A stretch of DNA of 13,025 bases from Natrialbaceae archaeon Tc-Br11_E2g1 (GCA_001564255.1 LKNC01000054.1:1-13025), one strand, 5' to 3'; counted from the first letter of the stretch, positions 5,978-12,676 are shown. Program-made: numbers and translations. Notes: generated from the letters alone by a model not told the origin.

Positions 5978-7768
5978 ATGCCCATCGTGGACAGGATACT
6001 GCGAATCGACCTCACCGCGGGGAGTGTGACGAGCGAGGAGATCCCCGAGCCGTGGCTCGAGCGCTACGTCGGCGGGAAGGGGATCGGTGCCCGCTACCTC
6101 TACGAGGAACTCGAGGCGAGGGTCGACCCCCACGCGCCGGCGAACGTCCTCGCGTTCGTGGTGGGACCGCTGACTGGCTACACGCCAGGGGACCAGCGAT
6201 ACGCCGCGATCACCAAGTCCCCGCTGACAGGCACCTTCCTCGATTCCTATGCCGGCGGCACGTTCCCCGCCCGCCTCGCCGGTTCCCTCGGCGAGCACAT
6301 GGGCGTCCTCGTCACCGGCGAGGCCGACGAACCGGTCGTCCTCTCGATCGAGGACGGGGAGGGGTACCTCGAGGCCGCCGACGACCTGTGGGGGCTCGAC
6401 GCCGCCGAGACCTGCGAGCGGTTCCCCGACGCCGCCGTCGCCTGCGTCGGTCCGGCCGGAGAGGCCGGCGTCCAGTACGCGACGATCGCCTCCGACGGCG
6501 GCGACCACCACGCCGGCCGGGGTGGGGCGGGGACGGTGATGGGGGCGAAACAGCTCAAGGCCGTCGTCGCCCGCGGCCGCGAACCCGACCCCGACCGGCT
6601 CGCGGACCTGCGCGCGGCGTACGTCGACGCCTTCGCCGACAGCGACGCCGGCCGGTGGCTCGCAGCCAGCGATACCTTAGAGACGGTCGATTTCGCGAAC
6701 GAGGTCGGTGCCCTCCCGACCCGAGGCTGGCAGGAAGGCCGTTTCGAGGGTGCAGATCGGATCGGTATCGAACAGGCCCGCGAGCGTGCGAACGAGCGCG
6801 AACGACCCGACGATCCAGTCCCCGGTGGGTTCCGGATCGACAGCGACGAGGGCGAGAGCGTCCCACGCGGGGCGACCCCCATCTCCCTCGGGGCGGGCCT
6901 CGGCATCGACGACTTCGACGCGGTGGCCACGCTCGGAGCGGTCTGTGACCGACTCGCGATGGACGTCATCACCGCGGGCAACGCCGTAGCCTGGGCGATC
7001 CTGGCGAGCCAGGAGGGGTTGATCGACCGCGACCTCGAGTTTGGCGACGAGACGGCCGCCCGCCGGCTCATCGAGGAGATCGCCCACCGTTCGAGTCCAC
7101 TCGGGGACGCACTCGCCGGGGGCGTCGGGGGCGCGGCCGACCGCTTTGGCGGCGACGAGTTGATCCCCACGGTCAAGGGGATGGAGCTGTCCTCTTATGA
7201 CCCCCGGAGCGCGGAGGCGATGGCCCTGGCCTACGCCACGAGCGACCGTGGGGCCTGCCACCGGCGCGCCCGGCCGGTCGAACTCGAGGCGGTCTCCGGC
7301 GAGGAGTGGAGTGCCGACCGACGGATCTCGACGGTCATCGCCGAGCAAAACCGCCGAGCGGTGCTGTGGAGTCTCGTCGCCGACGACTTCCTCGAGGAGG
7401 TCATCGACCCCGAGTCCGGAGCCGAGTGGCTCGGTGCCGTCGGCTACGACATCGCGCCCGAAGAGGTCGCCCGCGTCGGCGAACGGATCTGGACGCTCGT
7501 CCGACTGTTTAACGTCCGTGAGGGCTTTACCCGCGAGGACGACGAACTGCCCGCGGCGCTCACCGATCCGTTAGAGGGCGGCCCACACGACGGGGCGGCC
7601 ATCGATCCCGATGCCTTCGAGGCCGTTCTCGAGGGCTACTACGCCGCCCGTGGCTGGGATCGACGGGGTCGGCCGACCAGCGACCTCCTCTCGCGGCTGG
7701 ATCTGACGGGGGTTCCCGACGGGGAGACACCCGTTCCCGAGGGTCCCGACGGGAGAACCGAGGGGTGA
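5978..7768 (+). CDS. Aldehyde:ferredoxin oxidoreductase (AOR) family protein lacking the Fe-S cluster ligands
   Basis: The product is 596 residues (602 if the GTG at 5960 is used; numbering here is from that GTG). AOR signatures are DRILRIDLTAGSV (11-23), GPLTG, TKSPLTGTF (85-93), GPAGE, AGRGGAGTVMGAKQLKA (185-201), LGAGLGIDDFDAV (310-322), YDPRSAEAMALAYATSDRG, and GERIWTLVRLFNVREGF (507-523). Compared with Pyrococcus furiosus AOR, recalled from memory, the C-x2-C-x3-C segment is RPDDPVPGGF (282-291) with no cysteine. The D-x-x-G-L-C motif is W470-SLVAD, and the catalytic Glu of PEYE is Ala305. Asn93 is Tyr97; the D330/D335 pair and H434 remain. Only four cysteines occur (152, 162, 329, 433). 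It is divergent from fdhA across a shared promoter region. The frame is intact, so it is probably a working but non-canonical protein; aldehyde oxidation is doubtful. The ATG is preferred because it gives the usual N-terminal length. Confidence 0.88.
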   Translation: MPIVDRILRIDLTAGSVTSEEIPEPWLERYVGGKGIGARYLYEELEARVDPHAPANVLAFVVGPLTGYTPGDQRYAAITKSPLTGTFLDSYAGGTFPARLAGSLGEHMGVLVTGEADEPVVLSIEDGEGYLEAADDLWGLDAAETCERFPDAAVACVGPAGEAGVQYATIASDGGDHHAGRGGAGTVMGAKQLKAVVARGREPDPDRLADLRAAYVDAFADSDAGRWLAASDTLETVDFANEVGALPTRGWQEGRFEGADRIGIEQARERANERERPDDPVPGGFRIDSDEGESVPRGATPISLGAGLGIDDFDAVATLGAVCDRLAMDVITAGNAVAWAILASQEGLIDRDLEFGDETAARRLIEEIAHRSSPLGDALAGGVGGAADRFGGDELIPTVKGMELSSYDPRSAEAMALAYATSDRGACHRRARPVELEAVSGEEWSADRRISTVIAEQNRRAVLWSLVADDFLEEVIDPESGAEWLGAVGYDIAPEEVARVGERIWTLVRLFNVREGFTREDDELPAALTDPLEGGPHDGAAIDPDAFEAVLEGYYAARGWDRRGRPTSDLLSRLDLTGVPDGETPVPEGPDGRTEG

Positions 7769-7808
7769 CGTCGTCCGCTGGGACGTTTGCCCTGTGACCG
7801 AGGCTGAC

Positions 7809-7842
7809 GTGACAGTCACCACTGGCGGTCGTTCACGTGAAC
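7809..7842. promoter_or_regulatory. Two palindromes upstream of the winged-helix gene promoter
   Basis: GTGAC-A-GTCAC (7809-7819) is a perfect odd palindrome and GTTCACGTGAAC (7831-7842) is a perfect 12-bp palindrome. The second ends about 15 nt before a TATA-like box at 7857-7863, just upstream of the expected TFB recognition element, where archaeal activators or autoregulators bind. Both lie in the 247-bp gap after the AOR-like gene. That the adjacent winged-helix protein binds them is inference. Confidence 0.45.
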
Positions 7843-7856
7843 CCGGCGGAACGAAC

Positions 7857-7863
7857 ATATAAC
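7857..7863 (+). promoter_or_regulatory. TATA-like box for the winged-helix gene
   Basis: ATATAAC within a GC-rich gap is the only strong AT-rich box between 7769 and 8015. It predicts transcription start near 7885, which would leave a leader of roughly 130 nt before the ATG at 8016. That is unusually long for a haloarchaeal gene. Confidence 0.5.
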
Positions 7864-7945
7864 CGGGCCGGCATAACATCAAGGTAGCAGGACGTTCGAT
7901 TCGGTACTGGTGGTCCGCCGGGCCCGAACGCGTGAGGAACCGACG

Positions 7946-8008
7946 ATGGCCGTCCGGTTCGATTCACACGCCGACACCCGGCGGAGTACCAGTCCCGGCG
8001 GATGGTGA
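7946..8008 (+). CDS. Possible 20-codon upstream reading frame
   Basis: An ATG at 7946 opens a frame of 20 codons (product begins MAVRFDSHADTRR) ending in TGA at 8006-8008, seven bases before the ATG of the winged-helix gene. It falls inside the predicted long leader. There is no ribosome site, and the product is basic rather than acidic, so chance is the more likely explanation. It is recorded because a short leader peptide immediately before a regulator start could affect its translation. Confidence 0.15.
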   Translation: MAVRFDSHADTRRSTSPGGW

Positions 8009-8015
8009 CCGCACT

Positions 8016-8411
8016 ATGGTATTCGATACACTCCTGGCCCGCCTGTCGTCTCTGTGGCGGTCGGACTCCTCCGGCGAGGACACGCCCGAAGAGTCCGACA
8101 CAGCGACGGCTGGCGACCGGGCCACGACGGACGACGAGATGTTGAGCTACGCAGACCAGGTCGAGTACGGCGTCGACGAACGCGACCTCGCCGACGAGGA
8201 CCGGATCCTCAGACTGCTCGTCGAACGCGGGGGACGGGTCGACAAGGCGACGATCCTCGAGAAAACCGGGTGGGGCCGGGACCACCTCGAGGCGGTCATC
8301 GCGGGGATGGAAGACGACGATCAGGTCAGTTCGATCACCGTCGGGCGAAACGAGGTCGTCTGTCGGCGCGGGTTCGAACCCAAAGGGTACCGATCGCACC
8401 TGGGGGAGTAA
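8016..8411 (+). CDS. Small winged-helix DNA-binding protein
   Basis: The product is 131 residues. The first half (1-55) is acidic and low-complexity (GEDTPEESDTATAGD). Residues about 58-118 fit a winged-helix fold: DEDRILRLLVERGGRVDKATI forms helices 1-2, LEKTGWGRDHLEAVIAGMEDDD the recognition-helix region, and QVSSITVGRNEVVCRRGF the beta wing. No ligand-binding domain or cysteine cluster is seen. I chose the ATG at 8016; a GTG at 7932 would add 28 residues of non-acidic sequence. It is preceded by two palindromes and a TATA box and may regulate itself. It follows the AOR-like gene on the same strand, so it could be a local regulator of the formate dehydrogenase/AOR region, but nothing directly shows its target. 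The specific family is not recognised. Confidence 0.75.
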   Translation: MVFDTLLARLSSLWRSDSSGEDTPEESDTATAGDRATTDDEMLSYADQVEYGVDERDLADEDRILRLLVERGGRVDKATILEKTGWGRDHLEAVIAGMEDDDQVSSITVGRNEVVCRRGFEPKGYRSHLGE

Positions 8412-8420
8412 CGGAAGCCG

Positions 8421-8437
8421 GCCGGTGGGGTTTTTCT
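8421..8437 (+). terminator. Candidate terminator after the winged-helix gene
   Basis: GC-rich GCCGGTGGGG is followed by TTTTT (8431-8435) and then CTCCC, ten bases beyond the stop codon. T-runs after GC-rich DNA commonly end archaeal transcripts. The same T-run lies about 27 nt before the ATG at 8461 and could instead act as the TATA-like element of the next gene. Confidence 0.4.
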
Positions 8438-8460
8438 CCCGGGGGATGCTCCGTCCAGGC

Positions 8461-9945
8461 ATGGCGTCCGGGGAACCAAGCGACCGGTGTGGGTTCGTCC
8501 TCGAGCGTGCGCGGCTGCCGACCCCCGTCCCCTCGAGGTGGGGCCTCGAGGCCGGCGAGTGGTACGAACAGTCCCGCGGGGTGTGCTGTCGCCGAAAGCG
8601 GTGGGACGGCCACGACCGGTGTGTCTGGCACGCCGACGTCGCCCACAAGTCCTGGCGGGACCTGCCGCCGACCGAACGGCTGGAACGTCTGGACGGGGCC
8701 GCCCTCCGTGGTGCGGAGATACGCGACCGGGTCGACTTCCTCGAACGTGGGCTCCGCGGGGCGGATTTCTCCGGGGCCCACCTCTCGAACGCGACCTTCG
8801 ACCGATCGCTTCTCAGGGTGACCGCCTTCGACGGGGCCGTGGCTCGAGGCGCAACGTTCACGAACGCGACCCTCGAGGGCGCCTCCCTCGTCGACGCCGG
8901 ACTCGCCGGGACGGCCTTCGACAGCGCCGTGCTCGTCGACGCCGACCTCTCAGGGTCGAACCTGCGAAACAGCGACCTCTCGCGGTCGATCGCCGTCGGC
9001 GCGACCCTCCCCGACGTGTCCCTCGAGGACGCCACGCTCGAGGGTGCCGTCTTGCGGGACACCGATCTCGCCCGTGGGTCGTTTCGAAACGCCTCGCTTG
9101 CGGACGCGACCCTGAAAGACGCCGACGCGACCCGGGCGAACTTCCAGAACGCCGACCTCTCCGACGGGGACCTCGTCGGTGCGGACCTCTCTGGAGCCGC
9201 CGTAGACGGCGGTACCCTCACCCGCTGTGATCTCTCGGAGGCGACACTGACCGACGTGACCATCCAGCGTGGGGTACTCACGGAGGCGAACCTGCGGGCC
9301 GCCACGGGGCCGCCTGCGACCGTCAGTCACACGACTCTCGCCGACGCGGTCCTCGAGGACGCCGACTTTTCGGGCGTCGACGCCCGCGAGGCCGACCTCA
9401 CCCGCGTTCGGGCGCGGGACGTCGATCTCTCCGGGGGCTCTCTCCGATCGGCGACCGCCGTCGGCGCGGAGCTGACCTACGCCGACCTCGCGGGAGCCGA
9501 CCTCACCCGGGCGAACCTCGAGGACGCACAGCTTTCCTACGCCACAGCCCCCACGGCGACGTTCTCCGGTGGGACCCTCTCGGGGGTCGCGCTGTGGGGG
9601 AGCGATCTCTCCGGGGCACGATTGCTCGACGTCGACGCCCGCGGGATAACCCTCCGCGACGCCACACTCTCGCGGGCGACCCTGGCCGGGGGTGAGTTCA
9701 CCGGCGCGGACCTCCGGGGAGCCGATCTGACGGGCGCGAGCCTCCGTGGGGCCACCCTCGTCGGTGTGGACCTCCGCGAGGCGGACCTCTCCGGGGCGAA
9801 CTTACAGAACGCCGATCTCAGGGGGGCGACACTACACGGCGCGACCCTCGAGCGGGCAACCCTCAAGGGTGCGACCCTGTCCGAACGACGGCTGGACGGC
9901 GTTTCCCTGGCCGGCGTCGACATAGACCGGGCCACCCTCGAGTGA
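8461..9945 (+). CDS. Long pentapeptide-repeat protein with Cys/His N-terminal cap
   Basis: The product is 494 residues. Residues 1-75 form a non-repeat cap with C10, C42, C43, C54 and H57 (CCRRKRWDGHDRCVWH), which looks like a small metal-binding or knuckle motif. From about residue 77 the chain becomes A(D/T)(L/F)xx pentapeptides. After a one-residue slip between I87 and F93, the central Leu/Phe register runs without any insertion to L493, giving about 81 pentapeptides or roughly 20 turns of a right-handed quadrilateral beta-helix. No signal peptide or membrane helix is visible. Pentapeptide proteins act in varied ways, including DNA mimicry (MfpA/Qnr), so the function is unknown. I chose the ATG at 8461; a GTG at 8425 and an ATG at 8446 are in frame but add residues outside the conserved cap. 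It starts 49 nt after the winged-helix gene. Confidence 0.88.
   Translation: MASGEPSDRCGFVLERARLPTPVPSRWGLEAGEWYEQSRGVCCRRKRWDGHDRCVWHADVAHKSWRDLPPTERLERLDGAALRGAEIRDRVDFLERGLRGADFSGAHLSNATFDRSLLRVTAFDGAVARGATFTNATLEGASLVDAGLAGTAFDSAVLVDADLSGSNLRNSDLSRSIAVGATLPDVSLEDATLEGAVLRDTDLARGSFRNASLADATLKDADATRANFQNADLSDGDLVGADLSGAAVDGGTLTRCDLSEATLTDVTIQRGVLTEANLRAATGPPATVSHTTLADAVLEDADFSGVDAREADLTRVRARDVDLSGGSLRSATAVGAELTYADLAGADLTRANLEDAQLSYATAPTATFSGGTLSGVALWGSDLSGARLLDVDARGITLRDATLSRATLAGGEFTGADLRGADLTGASLRGATLVGVDLREADLSGANLQNADLRGATLHGATLERATLKGATLSERRLDGVSLAGVDIDRATLE
8731..9942 (+). repeat. Coding tandem pentapeptide repeat array (15-bp period)
   Basis: This part of the gene encodes about 81 consecutive pentapeptides. 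At DNA level the 15-bp units are diverged but share a GCGACCCTCxxxGGx or GCCGACCTCxxxGGx pattern, with the middle codon for Leu or Phe. No insertion breaks the 15-bp period. The least typical units lie near 9301-9330, where ATGPP-ATVSH still keeps register. Confidence 0.85.
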
Positions 9946-9956
9946 CTGGACAACGC

Positions 9957-9963
9957 TTTTAGG
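9957..9963 (+). promoter_or_regulatory. TATA-like box before the 9986 gene
   Basis: TTTTAGG is centred about 27 nt before the ATG at 9986, and there is no Shine-Dalgarno sequence between them. This fits a leaderless transcript separate from the pentapeptide-repeat gene, whose stop is at 9945. The T-run may also help terminate that gene. Confidence 0.55.
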
Positions 9964-9985
9964 AACCCGACCGACTCCTGAGAGT

Positions 9986-10810
9986 ATGGGCGATGACGAC
10001 GGGCCGCTGGAGGACCTCCGGGAACTGCCGACTGTCGTCTCCCGGAGCTACGACGGCGTCGATCCCGGGACGCTCCTGACGACACTCGAAGGCCGACTCG
10101 AGTCCGGTCCGTACGGGAGGATAACCGTCGAGGAACTCTCCCTCGAGGGGTCCGATGGAAAACTGGTCGCGGTCACCGACCTCGAGGCCGCCGGGACCGG
10201 GACGGTCGAGTATCGCCCGTACGGCCCACACGGCGCGATGGCGGTCGTCGTCGGACTGCTGTTTGCACTCCCCTCGTTTTTCATCACGATCTTCCTCTCT
10301 TTCCTCGGGATGTACTTCTACGCCAAAGAGACGGAAGCCGAGTTTCCGGTCGCCCGCCGGACAGCGCTTCGGGCGCTTCTCACGGTAAGCGACGATGGCG
10401 AGACCACGACCGTCACCTACGCCGGGGACACGGTGCTCACGGTCGACACCGATCGTCTCCAGGGGTACGACCTCGCCCACCGGAAGGCGGTCGTCGCCGC
10501 CGTCACCGACTGGCACAGCCGGATCACGGACGGAAACCCGTACTACGAGACGTTCGACGACGTATTCTTCGGCCAGCACATAGACGCCTGGTGGAACCGC
10601 AACGCCGGTGCCGACGCCGAGACCGTCAGGGACCTCGAGGCCGAGATCCGGGAGCGACTCGAGTGGCAGGGGGCGTACACCGAGGGCCTCCTCGAGACGG
10701 CCCCGGAGTCCGCCTCCGAGGACCTGACGTCCGGACGGCCGACCGTCGACCTCGAGGCCATCGCCGAGGACCTGGATCGACACCTCGAACGCGGGGGAAC
10801 GAACGCCTGA
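9986..10810 (+). CDS. Unrecognised membrane protein with a single helical hairpin or helix
   Basis: The product is 274 residues and I do not recognise the family. A hydrophilic N-terminal part (1-80) is followed by one strongly hydrophobic stretch at about 84-112 (MAVVVGLLFALPSFFITIFL onward) that contains a Pro. It is either a long single helix or a tight hairpin. The C-terminal 160 residues are acidic and soluble, with beta-like DDGETTTVTYAGDTVLTVDTD, an aromatic patch (NPYYETFDDVFFGQHIDAWW at about 183-202) and a predicted helical tail rich in Glu/Arg. No catalytic motif or signal sequence is evident. The acidic composition and frame-long codon pattern support a real gene. It is convergent with the methyltransferase gene, with five bases between the two stops. 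Confidence 0.75.
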   Translation: MGDDDGPLEDLRELPTVVSRSYDGVDPGTLLTTLEGRLESGPYGRITVEELSLEGSDGKLVAVTDLEAAGTGTVEYRPYGPHGAMAVVVGLLFALPSFFITIFLSFLGMYFYAKETEAEFPVARRTALRALLTVSDDGETTTVTYAGDTVLTVDTDRLQGYDLAHRKAVVAAVTDWHSRITDGNPYYETFDDVFFGQHIDAWWNRNAGADAETVRDLEAEIRERLEWQGAYTEGLLETAPESASEDLTSGRPTVDLEAIAEDLDRHLERGGTNA

Positions 10811-10815
10811 TCGGC

Positions 10816-11859
10816 CTACCCCTCGAGTGGGACGTGTTCGGCCCGGTAGCCACCGTCGAGTTCTTCGACGTCGTCGACGGCGTACAGCCGGATCCCCGTC
10901 TCCATTTTCGTCATCACGGGCACGTCGTAGTGGTCGGCGTCGTACTCGAGGCCACCACCCTCCTCCCGGCGACGCCGAACGAACGCCCGGTGGTCCTCGA
11001 GGCGCTGGTCTCCGATCGCCCGCGAGAGGTGGTCGACCCCGGCGACCCGCTCGTCGAAGACCGGGACGAACTCGGACTCGAGTTCACAGCCCACGGAGTT
11101 CCGGCCGGCACACATCGCCGCGAGCGATGTCGTCCCCGTCCCCCAGAAGGGGTCGAGGACGGTGTCGCCGTAGGTCGAGAACATACAGACGAGCCGGTAG
11201 GGGATTTCGAGGGGGTAGGCGGCCGACCGCTCGCGGAGCTCGTCGCCCTCGAGCGCCTGGAGCTCGCCGGTGACGTCGGTCCAGACGTCGGTAAACCAGC
11301 GGTTGCGTTCCTCCCAGAAGTACGCCGCCTCGTACCGGCGGTCGGCGTAGGCCTCGAAACTCCGGGTCGAGGAGCCGTTCCGGAAGATCAGCACGTACTC
11401 GTGTTCTAAGGTGACGTAGGCGTTCGGCGGGATCATCCCGCTGCCCATGAACTTCGCGGCGCTGTTCGCGGGCTTTCGCCAGAGCACGTCCGGCAGCGGA
11501 GCGAAGCCACGCTCCTCGAAGGCTTCGGTGATCCGGACGTGATTGGGGTAGACCCGAAAGCTCCCGTCGACGCTTCGGGTCGCGTCGCCGACGTTGATAC
11601 AGGCGATCCCGCCGTCGACGAGCACCCTCGAGACTTCCTCCCAGACGCGATCGAGCCGGGCGTGCATCGCCTCGAAGGCGGCTTCCCCGTCGCCTGCTTC
11701 GAGGGCGTCCCCGATCGACGGCTCGAGGTCCACAAAGAGGTCGTCCCACAGTTCGATCATCGGGTACGGGGGCGACGTTACGACGAGTTCGACCGAGTCG
11801 TCTTCCACGTCGGCCAGCTCACTCGAGTCGCCGACGATGACGCGATGGGACGTCTCCAT
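10816..11859 (-). CDS. zim: Orphan beta-class N4-cytosine DNA methyltransferase, probably the CTAG methylase Zim
   Basis: The product is 347 residues. The catalytic motif TSPPY at 28-32 comes first, and the S-adenosylmethionine-binding motif DPFWGTGTT (236-244) comes after a central target-recognition region. This is the order of the beta class, and SPPY (rather than DPPY) points to N4-cytosine. VSRVLVDGGIACINVGD (76-92) and AGRNSVGCELESEF (251-264) are further conserved blocks. Halobacteria carry a conserved orphan m4C methylase, Zim, linked to CTAG methylation (HVO_0794 in Haloferax volcanii). The length, the lack of any restriction endonuclease gene nearby and the extreme rarity of CTAG in this window fit that identity. 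The naming is by recognition, not alignment. It starts 56 nt downstream of the acidic membrane protein gene and may be co-transcribed with it. Confidence 0.85.
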   Translation of the reverse strand: METSHRVIVGDSSELADVEDDSVELVVTSPPYPMIELWDDLFVDLEPSIGDALEAGDGEAAFEAMHARLDRVWEEVSRVLVDGGIACINVGDATRSVDGSFRVYPNHVRITEAFEERGFAPLPDVLWRKPANSAAKFMGSGMIPPNAYVTLEHEYVLIFRNGSSTRSFEAYADRRYEAAYFWEERNRWFTDVWTDVTGELQALEGDELRERSAAYPLEIPYRLVCMFSTYGDTVLDPFWGTGTTSLAAMCAGRNSVGCELESEFVPVFDERVAGVDHLSRAIGDQRLEDHRAFVRRRREEGGGLEYDADHYDVPVMTKMETGIRLYAVDDVEELDGGYRAEHVPLEG

Positions 11860-11915
11860 TGCCCCTCACTGTCGGCGTTTCCCCCTTAGCTTCTTCGTCA
11901 CCGACGTCGTCCGGC

Positions 11916-12449
11916 CTACTCCTCGTCCTCGCCGGCCGTGACACCCACGTCGTCTCCTTCGTCTCCGTCCGTCGTCGATCCGTCTTCGGGCTCGACTGCC
12001 GGTTCGAACTCCTCGATGGGTTCCCACTCCTCCGTTTCCTCGGAGGACCGTCGACGACGCAGGAGTGCGATCAGGCCGGCGATCCCCGCCACGACGGCGA
12101 GCTTGCGCAGACGGCTCCCGCCGGAGTCCTCGTCGTCTTCGGTTTCGGCTTGCGCCGTCTCCGCCTCCTCGACCTCCTCGGTCCCACCTTCCTGGTCGAT
12201 CAGGTCCTCGACGGGCTCGTCCTGGCTTTCGTCGCCTTTCCGCCGGGACCCGAGAATGTAGCCCACTGCGACACCGAGCCCCATAATCGCCCCCGTAAGC
12301 GGGACACGTCGCTTTTTCACCCCACCGTCGTCGGCGTCCTCGACCGCCTCGACGATCGGCTCTCGCATCGACGTCTCCATTCCTTTCCCGACCGCTTCCT
12401 TTACCACGCGCTCCGATAGGCCCGTTTCGTCGGTTTCGTTCTCGGCCAT
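11916..12449 (-). CDS. Acidic membrane protein with two short Gly-rich helices
   Basis: The product is 177 residues and no family is recognised. Two hydrophobic segments are visible: about 49-68 (VPLTGAIMGLGVAVGYILGS, flanked by KKRR and RRK) and about 115-131 (KLAVVAGIAGLIALL, followed by RRRR). The linker (70-112) and tail (135-177) are extremely rich in Glu and Asp and probably disordered. The basic flanks would put both helix ends with RRK/RRRR on the cytoplasmic side. I chose the ATG at 12449 because a TATA-like box lies about 26 nt upstream; the open frame runs 13 codons further to 12488 through that box. The gene precedes the methyltransferase on the same strand by 56 nt. Confidence 0.7.
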   Translation of the reverse strand: MAENETDETGLSERVVKEAVGKGMETSMREPIVEAVEDADDGGVKKRRVPLTGAIMGLGVAVGYILGSRRKGDESQDEPVEDLIDQEGGTEEVEEAETAQAETEDDEDSGGSRLRKLAVVAGIAGLIALLRRRRSSEETEEWEPIEEFEPAVEPEDGSTTDGDEGDDVGVTAGEDEE

Positions 12450-12471
12450 ATTCCGCTCGAGTACATCAATG

Positions 12472-12478
12472 TAAATAG
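12472..12478 (-). promoter_or_regulatory. TATA-like box of the 12449 gene
   Basis: On the minus strand this reads CTATTTA, centred about 26 nt before the ATG at 12449. There is no Shine-Dalgarno sequence between, so a leaderless transcript is expected. It may also drive the methyltransferase gene downstream. Confidence 0.6.
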
Positions 12479-12660
12479 TTCTGTCCAACGTTTCGATGGG
12501 TTCTCTCGGGACGCCCGTCGGTACACACGTCTTACCGCTCCGGTCCCGTCCCGGTAATATCCGACTAACCGGTATCCGTCACAGCCGGCTTCGACGTTCA
12601 GCGCCCGCACAGACCGGTACGAAGATCTGTTCGACCCCGGCGTCGAGACGGCGGCCGGAC

Positions 12661-12676
12661 CGCCTCCCGGGAGGCG
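12661..12676. repeat. Perfect 16-bp GC-rich palindrome
   Basis: CGCCTCCCGGGAGGCG reads the same on both strands. It has no spacer, so as RNA it would fold poorly without opening the centre; a protein-binding site is an alternative. It lies about 150 bp upstream of the rightward gene start and 210 bp upstream of the leftward one. Confidence 0.5.

Noticed and set aside
7864..7926. Possible tRNA: GTTCGATTC at 7894 resembles a T-loop, and CGGGCC/GGCCCG could pair
   Set aside because: No cloverleaf can be drawn. The T-stem does not pair, no anticodon arm is found, and the six-pair stem encloses an unsuitable length.
8425..8460. Earlier GTG (8425) or ATG (8446) start for the pentapeptide-repeat protein
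   Set aside because: The added residues are encoded by a T-run and GC-rich spacer that look like terminator or promoter DNA. The start at 8461 directly precedes the conserved-looking Cys-containing cap.
7833..9305. 490-codon open frame on the minus strand over the pentapeptide-repeat gene
   Set aside because: The product is Ser/Arg/Ala-rich and follows the repeat period of the opposite strand. It lacks the acidic bias of haloarchaeal proteins. It is an antisense shadow of a GC-rich repeat gene.
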